Source: JBOGFC01 sp050742155 (lineage in GTDB: Bacteria > Actinomycetota > Acidimicrobiia > Spongiisociales > JALYHC01). Taken from it: 12,827 nt of DNA. The stretch covers positions 1-12,827 of the forward strand of contig JBOGFC010000201.1 of the NCBI GenBank assembly GCA_050742155.1. Direction: 5' to 3'. A program made the translations under genes and the position numbers. This document shows, piece by piece, positions 5,954-11,056 of this stretch. Numbering within the stretch: the stretch's first letter is position 1; each line of letters begins with the position of its first letter. The notes below the pieces were generated by a model. The model was not told the origin of the DNA and made no database searches. It worked only from the letters and a program-made list of their open reading frames with translations.

Positions 5954-6747
5954 ACCCCGTTCATTCGGCCTTGCGTCGTTTGGTGGACGAGGAGCGGTTG
6001 GGAGCGCTGGCCACCGTGGTCAGTGGCCCCGACACCGGGGCTGGTGCAGTCTTCGACCATGAGAAGGGGCCGGTGGCCGGTGGGCTCCCGGAGGACGTCG
6101 CCGAAGATGTGGTGGCCGACGCCCGCTCTTTGATGGAGAGCGAGCAGAGTCTCACCCTCGGCTACGGGGAGCGGGAGGTATTCATCGAGACGGTGGCCCC
6201 GGCCCCCCGTCTGGTGATCTTCGGGGCGGTCCACGTCGCCCAGCCGCTGGTGAAGATGGCCAAGGAGCTGGGGTTCCAGGTCACCGTCTCGGATGCCCGG
6301 CCGGCCTTCACCACCGCCGAGCGGTTTCCGGAAGCGGACGAGATCCTGGTGGGCTGGCCGGAGGAGGTGCTCGAGAAGCTGGAGCTCGACCACCGCACCT
6401 ACGTGGTGCTGCTCAGCCATGACGTGCGCTTCGAGGACCCGGTGCTACCGGTGGTGCTCCGGAGCCCGGCCCGGTACGTGGGGGCGATGGGGAGCCGTCG
6501 CACCCACAAACGGAGACTGGCCAAGCTGCAAGAGGCCGGGTTCGCCGAGGAGCAGCTGGGACGGATCCACGGGCCGGTGGGCCTCGACATCGGCGCCGAG
6601 CAGCCGGCCGAGGTGGCCGTCTCGATCCTGGCCGAGATGATCCAGGTGCGCTACGGGTCCGGGACCGGCGAGCCGCTTCGGGGGAAGGAGGGCCGGATCC
6701 ATCAACTCTCCTCCCAACCCCCACCCAGGGGGAGGGGGAGCTCGTGA
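5947..6747 (+). CDS. xdhC: XdhC/CoxI-family protein, Rossmann C-terminal half
   Basis: A 266-aa partner of the preceding small protein, likely acting in Mo cofactor sulfuration and insertion. Residues 1-85 resemble a degenerate XdhC N-domain without its Cys motifs. Residues 88-240 are the XdhC Rossmann domain: RLVIFGAVHVAQPL (88-101), then VTVSDARPAF (112-121) at the end of the second strand, YVGAMGSRRTHKRR (177-190), and IHGPVGLDIGAEQPAEV (207-223). The glycine motif is GAVHVA rather than the common GxGxxA. The last 14 residues (QLSSQPPPRGRGSS) are low complexity and are encoded by a palindromic C/G element at 6711-6740, which also supplies the mocA ribosome binding site. ATG 5947 lies inside the previous gene; the stop overlaps mocA by 4 bp. 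Confidence 0.88.
   Translation: MVNPVHSALRRLVDEERLGALATVVSGPDTGAGAVFDHEKGPVAGGLPEDVAEDVVADARSLMESEQSLTLGYGEREVFIETVAPAPRLVIFGAVHVAQPLVKMAKELGFQVTVSDARPAFTTAERFPEADEILVGWPEEVLEKLELDHRTYVVLLSHDVRFEDPVLPVVLRSPARYVGAMGSRRTHKRRLAKLQEAGFAEEQLGRIHGPVGLDIGAEQPAEVAVSILAEMIQVRYGSGTGEPLRGKEGRIHQLSSQPPPRGRGSS
6711..6740 (+). repeat. Palindromic C/G element overlapping the xdhC 3' end and mocA RBS
   Basis: CTCCC (6711-6715) pairs with GGGAG (6736-6740), and CCCCC (6718-6722) with GGGGG (6728-6732), around the loop ACCCA. Composition and architecture match the palindromes of the array at 1-132. It encodes the Ser/Pro/Arg-rich tail of the XdhC protein and holds GGAGGGGGAG (6731-6740), the ribosome binding site of mocA. 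Confidence 0.6.
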
Positions 6748-7337
6748 TCGCCGCCCTCATCCTGGCGGCCGGGGCGTCGAGTCGGATGGGGGAGTCCAAG
6801 CAGTTGATCGACTGGGGCGGGCGCCCCCTGCTCGGCCACATCCTTGAACGAGCAACGGCCTGGCCGGTCGATCAGGTGGTGGTGGTGCTCGGCTCCGAGG
6901 CGGAGACGATCCTCGAGCGGGTCGACCTGGGGCAGGCGGTGGTGGTCCTCAACCCGGAGTGGAGTGAGGGCCAGGCCTCGTCGCTGCGAGCCGGCTTGGC
7001 AGCCCTCGAGCGGGAAGGCCGGATGGAGGCCACCTTCATCCTCCTGGGCGACCAGCCGGAAGTCGACCCGGCCGTGCTGTCGGCGCTGGTGGAGGCCTAC
7101 CGTAGCTCTCGTCGGTGGGCGGTGGTCCCCAAGTATCGCTACACCCGGGGCAACCCGGTGCTGGTGGACCGGGCACTGTGGCCCCGGCTGATGAGCCTGA
7201 GAGGCGACCAGGGAGCCAGGCGGTTGCTCGAGGCGCACCCGGGGTGGGTGGAGGAGGTGCGGTTCGATCAGCTGCCCCCCCGCGACGTCGATACCCCGCT
7301 CGACGTGGCCGACCTCCGGCCGCGGGGCCCATCGTGA
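6744..7337 (+). CDS. mocA: Molybdenum cofactor cytidylyltransferase MocA
   Basis: Predicted to attach CMP from CTP to Mo-molybdopterin, producing the cytosine dinucleotide cofactor used by CO dehydrogenase- and xanthine dehydrogenase-like enzymes of bacteria. The 197-aa length is typical. Motifs are LAAGASSRMGESKQ (7-20), NPEWSEGQASSL (70-81), GDQP with the metal-binding Asp (102-105), GNPVL (136-140), GDQGAR (154-159) and DVDTPLD (181-187). The KQ after RMG and the NPEW..GQ..SL and GNPVL motifs separate it from the MobA-type gene at 137. GTG 6744 overlaps the xdhC stop (GTGA) and has a strong G/A-rich ribosome binding site at 6731-6740. Its own stop overlaps the coxG start by 4 bp. It fits the maturation set around it. 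Confidence 0.92.
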   Translation: MIAALILAAGASSRMGESKQLIDWGGRPLLGHILERATAWPVDQVVVVLGSEAETILERVDLGQAVVVLNPEWSEGQASSLRAGLAALEREGRMEATFILLGDQPEVDPAVLSALVEAYRSSRRWAVVPKYRYTRGNPVLVDRALWPRLMSLRGDQGARRLLEAHPGWVEEVRFDQLPPRDVDTPLDVADLRPRGPS

Positions 7338-7900
7338 AGATTACCCAGGAGTTCGTGGTGGCTCAGGGGCCTGAGACCGTGTGGGACTTCTTCGCCGACG
7401 TCCGGGCGGTGGCCGAATGCATGCCGGGAACCGAGCTCTCCGAGGTGCGCCCGGAAGGCAGCTACGCGGGAAAGGTATCCGTGAAGCTGGGTCCGATGAC
7501 GGCCGCCTTCGAGGGCGAGGCGACGGTGGAACGCGACGACTCCACCCGTACGGGCCAGATTCGAGGCGCCGGTGTAGACCGCCGCGGCGGGAGCCGCGCC
7601 CAGGTGGAGGTCGCTTACCGCCTGGAGGAGGTCTCGGAGGGAACCAAGGTGATCGTCGACGCCGACCTGACGCTGGCCGGTGCCGCCGCCCAGTTCGGCC
7701 GGACCGGGCTCGTCAGGGAGATGTCGACCCGGCTCGCCCGCCAGTTCGTCGAGTGCCTGGAGGCGACGCTCTCGGCTCCCGGCGAGGATGGGGGGGGGCC
7801 GGCTGGGGAGGTGCGGGGGCTCTCGCTGTTCTTCTCCAGCCTGTGGGCCTCGCTGGCCGGGGCGATTCGGCGGCTCGTCAAGCCAGAAAAAGGCAACTGA
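7334..7900 (+). CDS. coxG: CoxG, SRPBCC-family CO dehydrogenase membrane factor
   Basis: CoxG proteins are SRPBCC-fold hydrophobic-ligand binders. In carboxidotrophs CoxG recruits CO dehydrogenase to the membrane, and in Mycobacterium smegmatis it has been reported to supply menaquinone to the enzyme. The 188-aa product has the SRPBCC domain at about 1-148, with the signature MPGTELSEV (30-38), YAGKVSVKLGPMTAAFEGE (44-62) and TLAGAAAQFGRTGL (113-126). A Gly-rich linker (DGGGPAG, 152-158) leads to a hydrophobic/amphipathic tail (LSLFFSSLWASLAGAIRRLV, 163-182), a likely membrane-binding helix. GTG 7334 is chosen because it overlaps the mocA stop (GTGA) and gives the family N-terminus KITQEF; an upstream in-frame extension would lie wholly inside mocA. 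A run of nine G (7790-7798) codes the linker. Confidence 0.9.
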   Translation: MKITQEFVVAQGPETVWDFFADVRAVAECMPGTELSEVRPEGSYAGKVSVKLGPMTAAFEGEATVERDDSTRTGQIRGAGVDRRGGSRAQVEVAYRLEEVSEGTKVIVDADLTLAGAAAQFGRTGLVREMSTRLARQFVECLEATLSAPGEDGGGPAGEVRGLSLFFSSLWASLAGAIRRLVKPEKGN

Positions 7901-8009
7901 AGCTATGTTTTCCCGATTTTTTAGCGGCCGGCCGTGCCCTTAGTAATCTCCCGCGCGAGGCGGCGAGGGAGACGTCCGGGCGGGCCCCGGTTCGGTAGAG
8001 AGGAGCAGG
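7901..8009 (+). promoter_or_regulatory. Intergenic region with candidate DUF4332 promoter, hairpin and RBS
   Basis: This 109-bp gap is unusually A/T-rich at its start (TGTTTTCC, then six T at 7917-7922). A possible promoter is TTAGCG (7921-7926), a 17-bp spacer, and TAATCT (7944-7949). The -35 matches only about half of the consensus. CTCCC (7948-7952) plus CGC can pair with GCG and GGGAG (7963-7971), a small hairpin overlapping the -10. CGGCCGGCCG around 7925-7934 is a perfect palindrome. AGGAG at 8001-8005 is a clear ribosome binding site four bases before ATG 8010. I found no convincing terminator for coxG; the T runs precede rather than follow the G/C palindrome. Confidence 0.4.
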
Positions 8010-8414
8010 ATGGCTTCGATCGGCGCGATAAAGGGGATGGCTCCTGCCAACGCGACCAAGCTGCGCCGGGTCGGCCTTCGCACCACCGAGGCCTTCCTGA
8101 AGCGAGCCGCCACCCGGTCGGGACGGGCCGAGCTCGCCGAGCGGACCGGTCTGGACGAGGTCCAGCTGCTGGAGTGGCTCAACCTGGCCGACCTGATGCG
8201 CATCAAAGGGGTGGGGTCGGAGTACTCGGATCTCTTGGAGGCGGTGGGCGTGGCCACCGTGCGGGAGCTCCGCCGTCGCAGCCCCCAGTCGCTCCTCAAG
8301 AAGATGGCCATCCTCAACGACAACAAGCGACTGGTGCGCCGCCTCCCCACCCTGGGCATGGTCGAGGACTGGGTGGTGCACGCCCGTCAGACCGAACCCG
8401 CCGTCAAGTCGTAG
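8010..8414 (+). CDS. DUF4332 protein, paired helix-hairpin-helix motifs
   Basis: A 134-aa cytoplasmic protein of the DUF4332 type, whose function is not established. Two helix-hairpin-helix-like repeats are visible: IKGMAPANATKLRRVGLRTT (7-26) and IKGVGSEYSDLLEAVGVATV (65-84), each with the Gly-turn followed by an LxxxGV helix. Between them is the family's GRAELAERTGLDEVQLLEWLNLADLMR (38-64), and after them KRLVRRLPTLGMVEDW (106-121). Such repeats can bind nucleic acid without sequence specificity or mediate protein contacts; here that is inference. ATG 8010 has a good AGGAG site. The gene is set apart from coxG by 109 bp and is probably its own unit. Its last 11 bases overlap the convergent gene on the other strand. 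Confidence 0.85.
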   Translation: MASIGAIKGMAPANATKLRRVGLRTTEAFLKRAATRSGRAELAERTGLDEVQLLEWLNLADLMRIKGVGSEYSDLLEAVGVATVRELRRRSPQSLLKKMAILNDNKRLVRRLPTLGMVEDWVVHARQTEPAVKS

Positions 8415-8784
8415 GGGGAGCGCTGCTTCCCGGACCGCTCCTCTTGGGGGCCGCCCTCTTGGGGGTGGGAACCTCGGCCTCTTGCTCGGCGGGTTCGGCC
8501 CTGCCCTCGTCCCGGAGCGACTTTCTCCAGCCCGCCACCACCTCTTCGAGCTGCCCCCTGATCTTCTCGACCTGTGCCTGAACCTGCTCCACGCTCAGGC
8601 TCTCCACCAGGTCGCGGTCGGCCAGGCGCTTGGTGATCGCCTCTCCCTCCCGTACCCAGGCATCGAACTCCTTGCGGGCCTCCTCGGAGAGGCGCCCGCT
8701 CACCCCGGCCACCCGCCGAGCCACCGTCACCGGCGCCCCGAGCAGGGCATAGACCGTCTTCTTGGAGGCTTCGGTGGCCTTCAT
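8404..8784 (-). CDS. Small coiled-coil protein with basic Pro/Ala tail (phasin/HbhA-like)
   Basis: I do not recognise a defined family with certainty. The 126-aa product has a hydrophobic, Ala/Val-rich N-terminal helix (10-29), then a long amphipathic, Glu/Arg-rich helical region (31-93) with heptad-like spacing, then a disordered tail with Lys/Arg-Pro-Ala (PTPKRAAPKRSGPGSSAPP, 106-124). This plan resembles phasins and the mycobacterial heparin-binding haemagglutinin HbhA, also a coiled coil with a Lys/Pro/Ala tail. Its ATG overlaps the stop of the XRE regulator gene (ATGA), so the two are co-translated from one minus-strand transcript. The 3' end overlaps the DUF4332 gene by 11 bp. Polyhydroxyalkanoate granule association or a cell-surface role are both possible; neither is shown. 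Confidence 0.7.
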   Translation of the reverse strand: MKATEASKKTVYALLGAPVTVARRVAGVSGRLSEEARKEFDAWVREGEAITKRLADRDLVESLSVEQVQAQVEKIRGQLEEVVAGWRKSLRDEGRAEPAEQEAEVPTPKRAAPKRSGPGSSAPPTT

Positions 8785-9143
8785 CCTGTCGCCCCTTTCT
8801 GATTGGACCGGAGGAAGCTCCGGTAGACCTCTCGCAGCGCCTGCTTCTGGCGCCTGGTGAGCTGAAGGTCGGCGTCGATAGCCGCCTCCACGCCGGGAGG
8901 GCCGTCGCTTTGCTCCAACAGCCCCGCCCGCTCGTAGAGGGCCTCGGTTCGGATGGAGAGGCCCCGGGCGATCGCCTTGAGGATCTCGGCCGACGGCCTC
9001 CGCAACCCCCGCTCGATCTGGCTGAGGTAGGGATTGGAGATGCCCGTCCGGTCGGCCAGGTTGCGAAGCGAGATGGCCGAGCTCTCCCGCTGCTGCCGGA
9101 TGAACCGGCCCAGCTCGGACCCTTGGTCTCGACGTTTCCTCAC
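8781..9143 (-). CDS. XRE-family helix-turn-helix transcriptional regulator
   Basis: A 120-aa DNA-binding protein. An N-terminal HTH_3-type domain occupies about residues 11-68: LGRFIRQQRESSAISLRNLA, then DRTGISNPYLSQIERG (31-46) with the recognition helix around SNPYLSQIE, then RRPSAEILKAIARGLSI. The C-terminal third (88-114) is a basic helix, QLTRRQKQALREVYRSFLR, of unknown role. The start chosen is GTG 9143, giving MRKRRDQG; further in-frame extension upstream would be antisense to aroF and has no domain support. It lies upstream of, and overlaps by 4 bp, the coiled-coil gene, and is divergent from aroF across an 87-bp gap. The pairing resembles Rv0474 (XRE) next to hbhA in Mycobacterium. 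Autoregulation from the shared intergenic region is likely but unproven. Confidence 0.88.
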   Translation of the reverse strand: MRKRRDQGSELGRFIRQQRESSAISLRNLADRTGISNPYLSQIERGLRRPSAEILKAIARGLSIRTEALYERAGLLEQSDGPPGVEAAIDADLQLTRRQKQALREVYRSFLRSNQKGATG

Positions 9144-9181
9144 TGTGCTCGCAACAGTAACATATCTGCTAGCTCCTGCAA
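9144..9181 (-). promoter_or_regulatory. Candidate promoter of the XRE regulator operon
   Basis: Read on the minus strand, TTGCAG (9181-9176), a 16-bp spacer, and TACTGT (9159-9154) form a plausible sigma-A promoter. The -10 ends ten bases before GTG 9143, so the transcript would have at most a few leader bases. No Shine-Dalgarno is visible. A second TANNNT (TATGTT) overlaps just upstream. The region is locally A/T-richer than the rest of the window, as expected for a divergent regulatory gap. Confidence 0.45.
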
Positions 9182-9217
9182 GCTCCCAGGACCGGAGGGG
9201 AGAAGCCCCGGAGCTGA

Positions 9218-9230
9218 TAGCTTGGCGGTC
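9218..9230 (+). promoter_or_regulatory. Candidate leaderless promoter (-10) of aroF
   Basis: TAGCTT at 9218-9223 fits TANNNT, followed by exactly seven bases (GGCGGTC) before GTG 9231. No ribosome binding site lies at normal spacing (GGAG at 9210-9213 is about 17 bases away). The same arrangement precedes coxM and coxE. It supports GTG 9231 rather than ATG 9243 as the start. Confidence 0.45.
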
Positions 9231-10244
9231 GTGATCATCATCATGCGCCACGGCGCCACGGAGGACGAGATCGCCCACGTCGTCGAGCGGCTGGAGCAGA
9301 TCGGCGCCCAGGCCCACGTGTCGCGGGGCCAGCTCCGCACGGTGATCGGGGCGATCGGCGACCGGGAGCAGATCCATCAGCTTCCGTGGGAGGCCTTGCC
9401 GGGGGTGGAGCGGGCCGTCCCGGTCCTCAAGCCCTTCAAGTTCGTGAGCCGGGACTTTCAGCCCCACGACACGGTAATCGAGGTGGCAGGGGCGAAGATC
9501 GGCGGGGGCCACTTCGCGGTGATCGCCGGGCCCTGCGCGGTGGAGAGCCGTGAGCAGCTCTTCCAGGCCGCCAAGGCGGTCCAGGAAGCCGGGGCCACCA
9601 TCCTGAGGGGCGACGCCTACAAGCCGCGCACCTCTCCGTACTCTTTCCAGGGGCTCGGCGAAGCGGGCCTGGAGATGATGGCCGAGGCGCGGGAGGCCTT
9701 CGGTCTTCCCTTCGTGGCCGAGGTGGTCGACCCGCGCGATGTGGATCGAGTGTCCTCCTACGCCGACATCGTCCGGGTGGGAACCCGCAACATGGCCAAC
9801 TTCACCCTGCTCACCGAGGTGGGGCGCCAGCCCAAGCCGGTCCTCCTGAAGAGGGGCTTCACATCCACGGTCGAGGAGCTGCTCAACGCCGCCGAGTACG
9901 TCTACAAGGAGGGGAACCACCAGGTGATCCTGTGCGAGCGGGGGATCCGTACCTTCGAGACGTCGGCCCGCAACACCCTCGACATCACCGCGGTGCCGGT
10001 CTGCAAGCAGCTCTCCCACCTGCCGGTGGTGGTGGATCCCTCCCACGCCACGGGGAAGAAGGCGCTGGTCCCGCCCCTGGCCAGAGCCGCCCTGGTGAGC
10101 GGGGCGGACGGTTTCATGGTGGACGTCCACCCCGCCCCGGAGGTGGCCCTGGTGGACGGGGCCCAGGCTCTCTTGCCCGAGGAGTTCGCCGCCTTGATGG
10201 ACCAGGTCCGGCGGCTCGCCGAGGTGATGGGCCTGGAGCTGTGA
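9231..10244 (+). CDS. aroF: 3-deoxy-7-phosphoheptulonate synthase, type I-beta
   Basis: DAHP synthase, the first shikimate-pathway step: phosphoenolpyruvate plus erythrose 4-phosphate give DAHP. The 337-aa length matches the Thermotoga maritima type (338 aa). An N-terminal ACT-like regulatory domain (about 1-66, MIIIMRHGATEDEI) precedes the TIM barrel. Motifs are AGPCAVES (99-106), RGDAYKPRTSPYSFQG (126-141), LLKRGF (205-210) and DPSHATGKK (269-277). Metal ligands by alignment with T. maritima are C102, H272 and D309, while position 298, Glu in T. maritima, is Asp here (MVDVHP). GTG 9231 is chosen because it gives the family's typical N-terminus and follows a TANNNT; the longer open frame back to 8910 is antisense to the XRE gene. 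The stop overlaps the tyrA start (GTGA). The ACT-like domain suggests feedback control, probably by tyrosine. Confidence 0.93.
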   Translation: MIIIMRHGATEDEIAHVVERLEQIGAQAHVSRGQLRTVIGAIGDREQIHQLPWEALPGVERAVPVLKPFKFVSRDFQPHDTVIEVAGAKIGGGHFAVIAGPCAVESREQLFQAAKAVQEAGATILRGDAYKPRTSPYSFQGLGEAGLEMMAEAREAFGLPFVAEVVDPRDVDRVSSYADIVRVGTRNMANFTLLTEVGRQPKPVLLKRGFTSTVEELLNAAEYVYKEGNHQVILCERGIRTFETSARNTLDITAVPVCKQLSHLPVVVDPSHATGKKALVPPLARAALVSGADGFMVDVHPAPEVALVDGAQALLPEEFAALMDQVRRLAEVMGLEL

Positions 10245-11047
10245 CCCGGGCGGCCATCCTGGGGACCGGCCTGATCGGCTCCTCGGTGGGGCTGGGGCTG
10301 CGGGAAGCGGGGTGGCGGGTGGTGGGGTGGGATCCCCGCCCGGAGGCCGCCCGGCTGGCCGAATCACGAGGAGCGATCGACGAGCTGGCCCCCGATCGCC
10401 ATGCCGCCCTCTTGGCCGCCGAGCTGGTGCTGCTGGCGGCGCCGCCCGCCGCGGTAATCGCCACGCTGGCCGAGTTGCGCACCGAGGCGCTGGTCACCGA
10501 CGTGGCCGGGGTCAAGCGGCCGGTGGTGGCGGCCGGCGCCCACCTCCCTCGGTTCGTCGGCGGACACCCCATGGCCGGTCGGGAATCGAGTGGGCCGGGG
10601 GAGGCCTCGCCCAGCTTGTTTCGAGGGGCGGCCTGGGTGTTGGTCACCGACGGGGCGGCCGAGGAGGATCTGCTGGCGGTCGAGGCCATGGTGGCCGCTC
10701 TGGGAGCTCATACGGTTCGGATGACCGCCGACGAGCACGACGGGGCGGTGGCCCTCATCAGCCAGCTGCCGCAGGTGCTGGCGGCGGCCCTCCTTCGCCG
10801 GGCGGCCGATCAGCGGAGGGCCTTGGAGCTGGCCGGGGGCAGCTTCGCCGACCTCACCCGGGTGGCGTCCTCCGATCCGAGCTGGTGGACTGAGGCGCTG
10901 GTGGCCAACCGCGACTTGCTGGCGCCGGAGCTCCGCTCGTTCGCCCAGCAGCTCGGGGCCTGGGCGGAGGCTATCGAGGAGGGCCGGGCCGGATGGGTGC
11001 GAGAGGCCCTGGTGGAGGCTCGGGGGCTCCGGGGTGCGGTCAGGTGA
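10241..11047 (+). CDS. tyrA: Prephenate dehydrogenase TyrA
   Basis: Oxidative decarboxylation of prephenate (or arogenate) on the way to tyrosine. The 268-aa protein is the monofunctional form, without chorismate mutase or ACT domain. The NAD(P)-binding ILGTGLIGSSVGLGLREAG (6-24) ends its second strand with the acidic D31. GGHPMAGRE (107-115) carries the catalytic His109 and Glu115 equivalents. GGSFADLTRVASSDPSWWTE (199-218) includes the substrate-binding Arg207 equivalent. The usual ISHLPH motif is ISQLPQ (173-178), so both His are replaced. GTG 10241 overlaps the aroF stop; a longer in-frame extension would lie inside aroF and is not real. It forms a two-gene tyrosine operon with aroF and ends 9 bp from the convergent ligase gene. 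Prephenate versus arogenate specificity cannot be told. Confidence 0.9.
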   Translation: MTRAAILGTGLIGSSVGLGLREAGWRVVGWDPRPEAARLAESRGAIDELAPDRHAALLAAELVLLAAPPAAVIATLAELRTEALVTDVAGVKRPVVAAGAHLPRFVGGHPMAGRESSGPGEASPSLFRGAAWVLVTDGAAEEDLLAVEAMVAALGAHTVRMTADEHDGAVALISQLPQVLAAALLRRAADQRRALELAGGSFADLTRVASSDPSWWTEALVANRDLLAPELRSFAQQLGAWAEAIEEGRAGWVREALVEARGLRGAVR

Positions 11048-11056
11048 AGATCGCTT

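Noticed and set aside
7115..7333. Upstream in-frame extension of coxG
   Set aside because: It lies inside mocA in another frame and has no SRPBCC-related sequence; GTG 7334 overlaps the mocA stop and gives the family N-terminus.
7917..7934. Rho-independent terminator after coxG
   Set aside because: The T run precedes the CGGCCGGCCG palindrome on the plus strand, and on the minus strand the run is A, so the order is wrong for a terminator on either strand.
8910..9230. Upstream in-frame extension of aroF
   Set aside because: It is antisense to the XRE gene; the type I-beta enzyme starts at the MIIIMRHGAT segment and the length then matches the family.
9932..10240. Upstream in-frame extension of tyrA
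   Set aside because: It overlaps aroF in another frame; the Rossmann strand begins right after GTG 10241.
9144..10367. Upstream in-frame extension of the XRE regulator to 528 aa
   Set aside because: It is antisense to aroF and tyrA and low complexity; the HTH protein is complete from GTG 9143.
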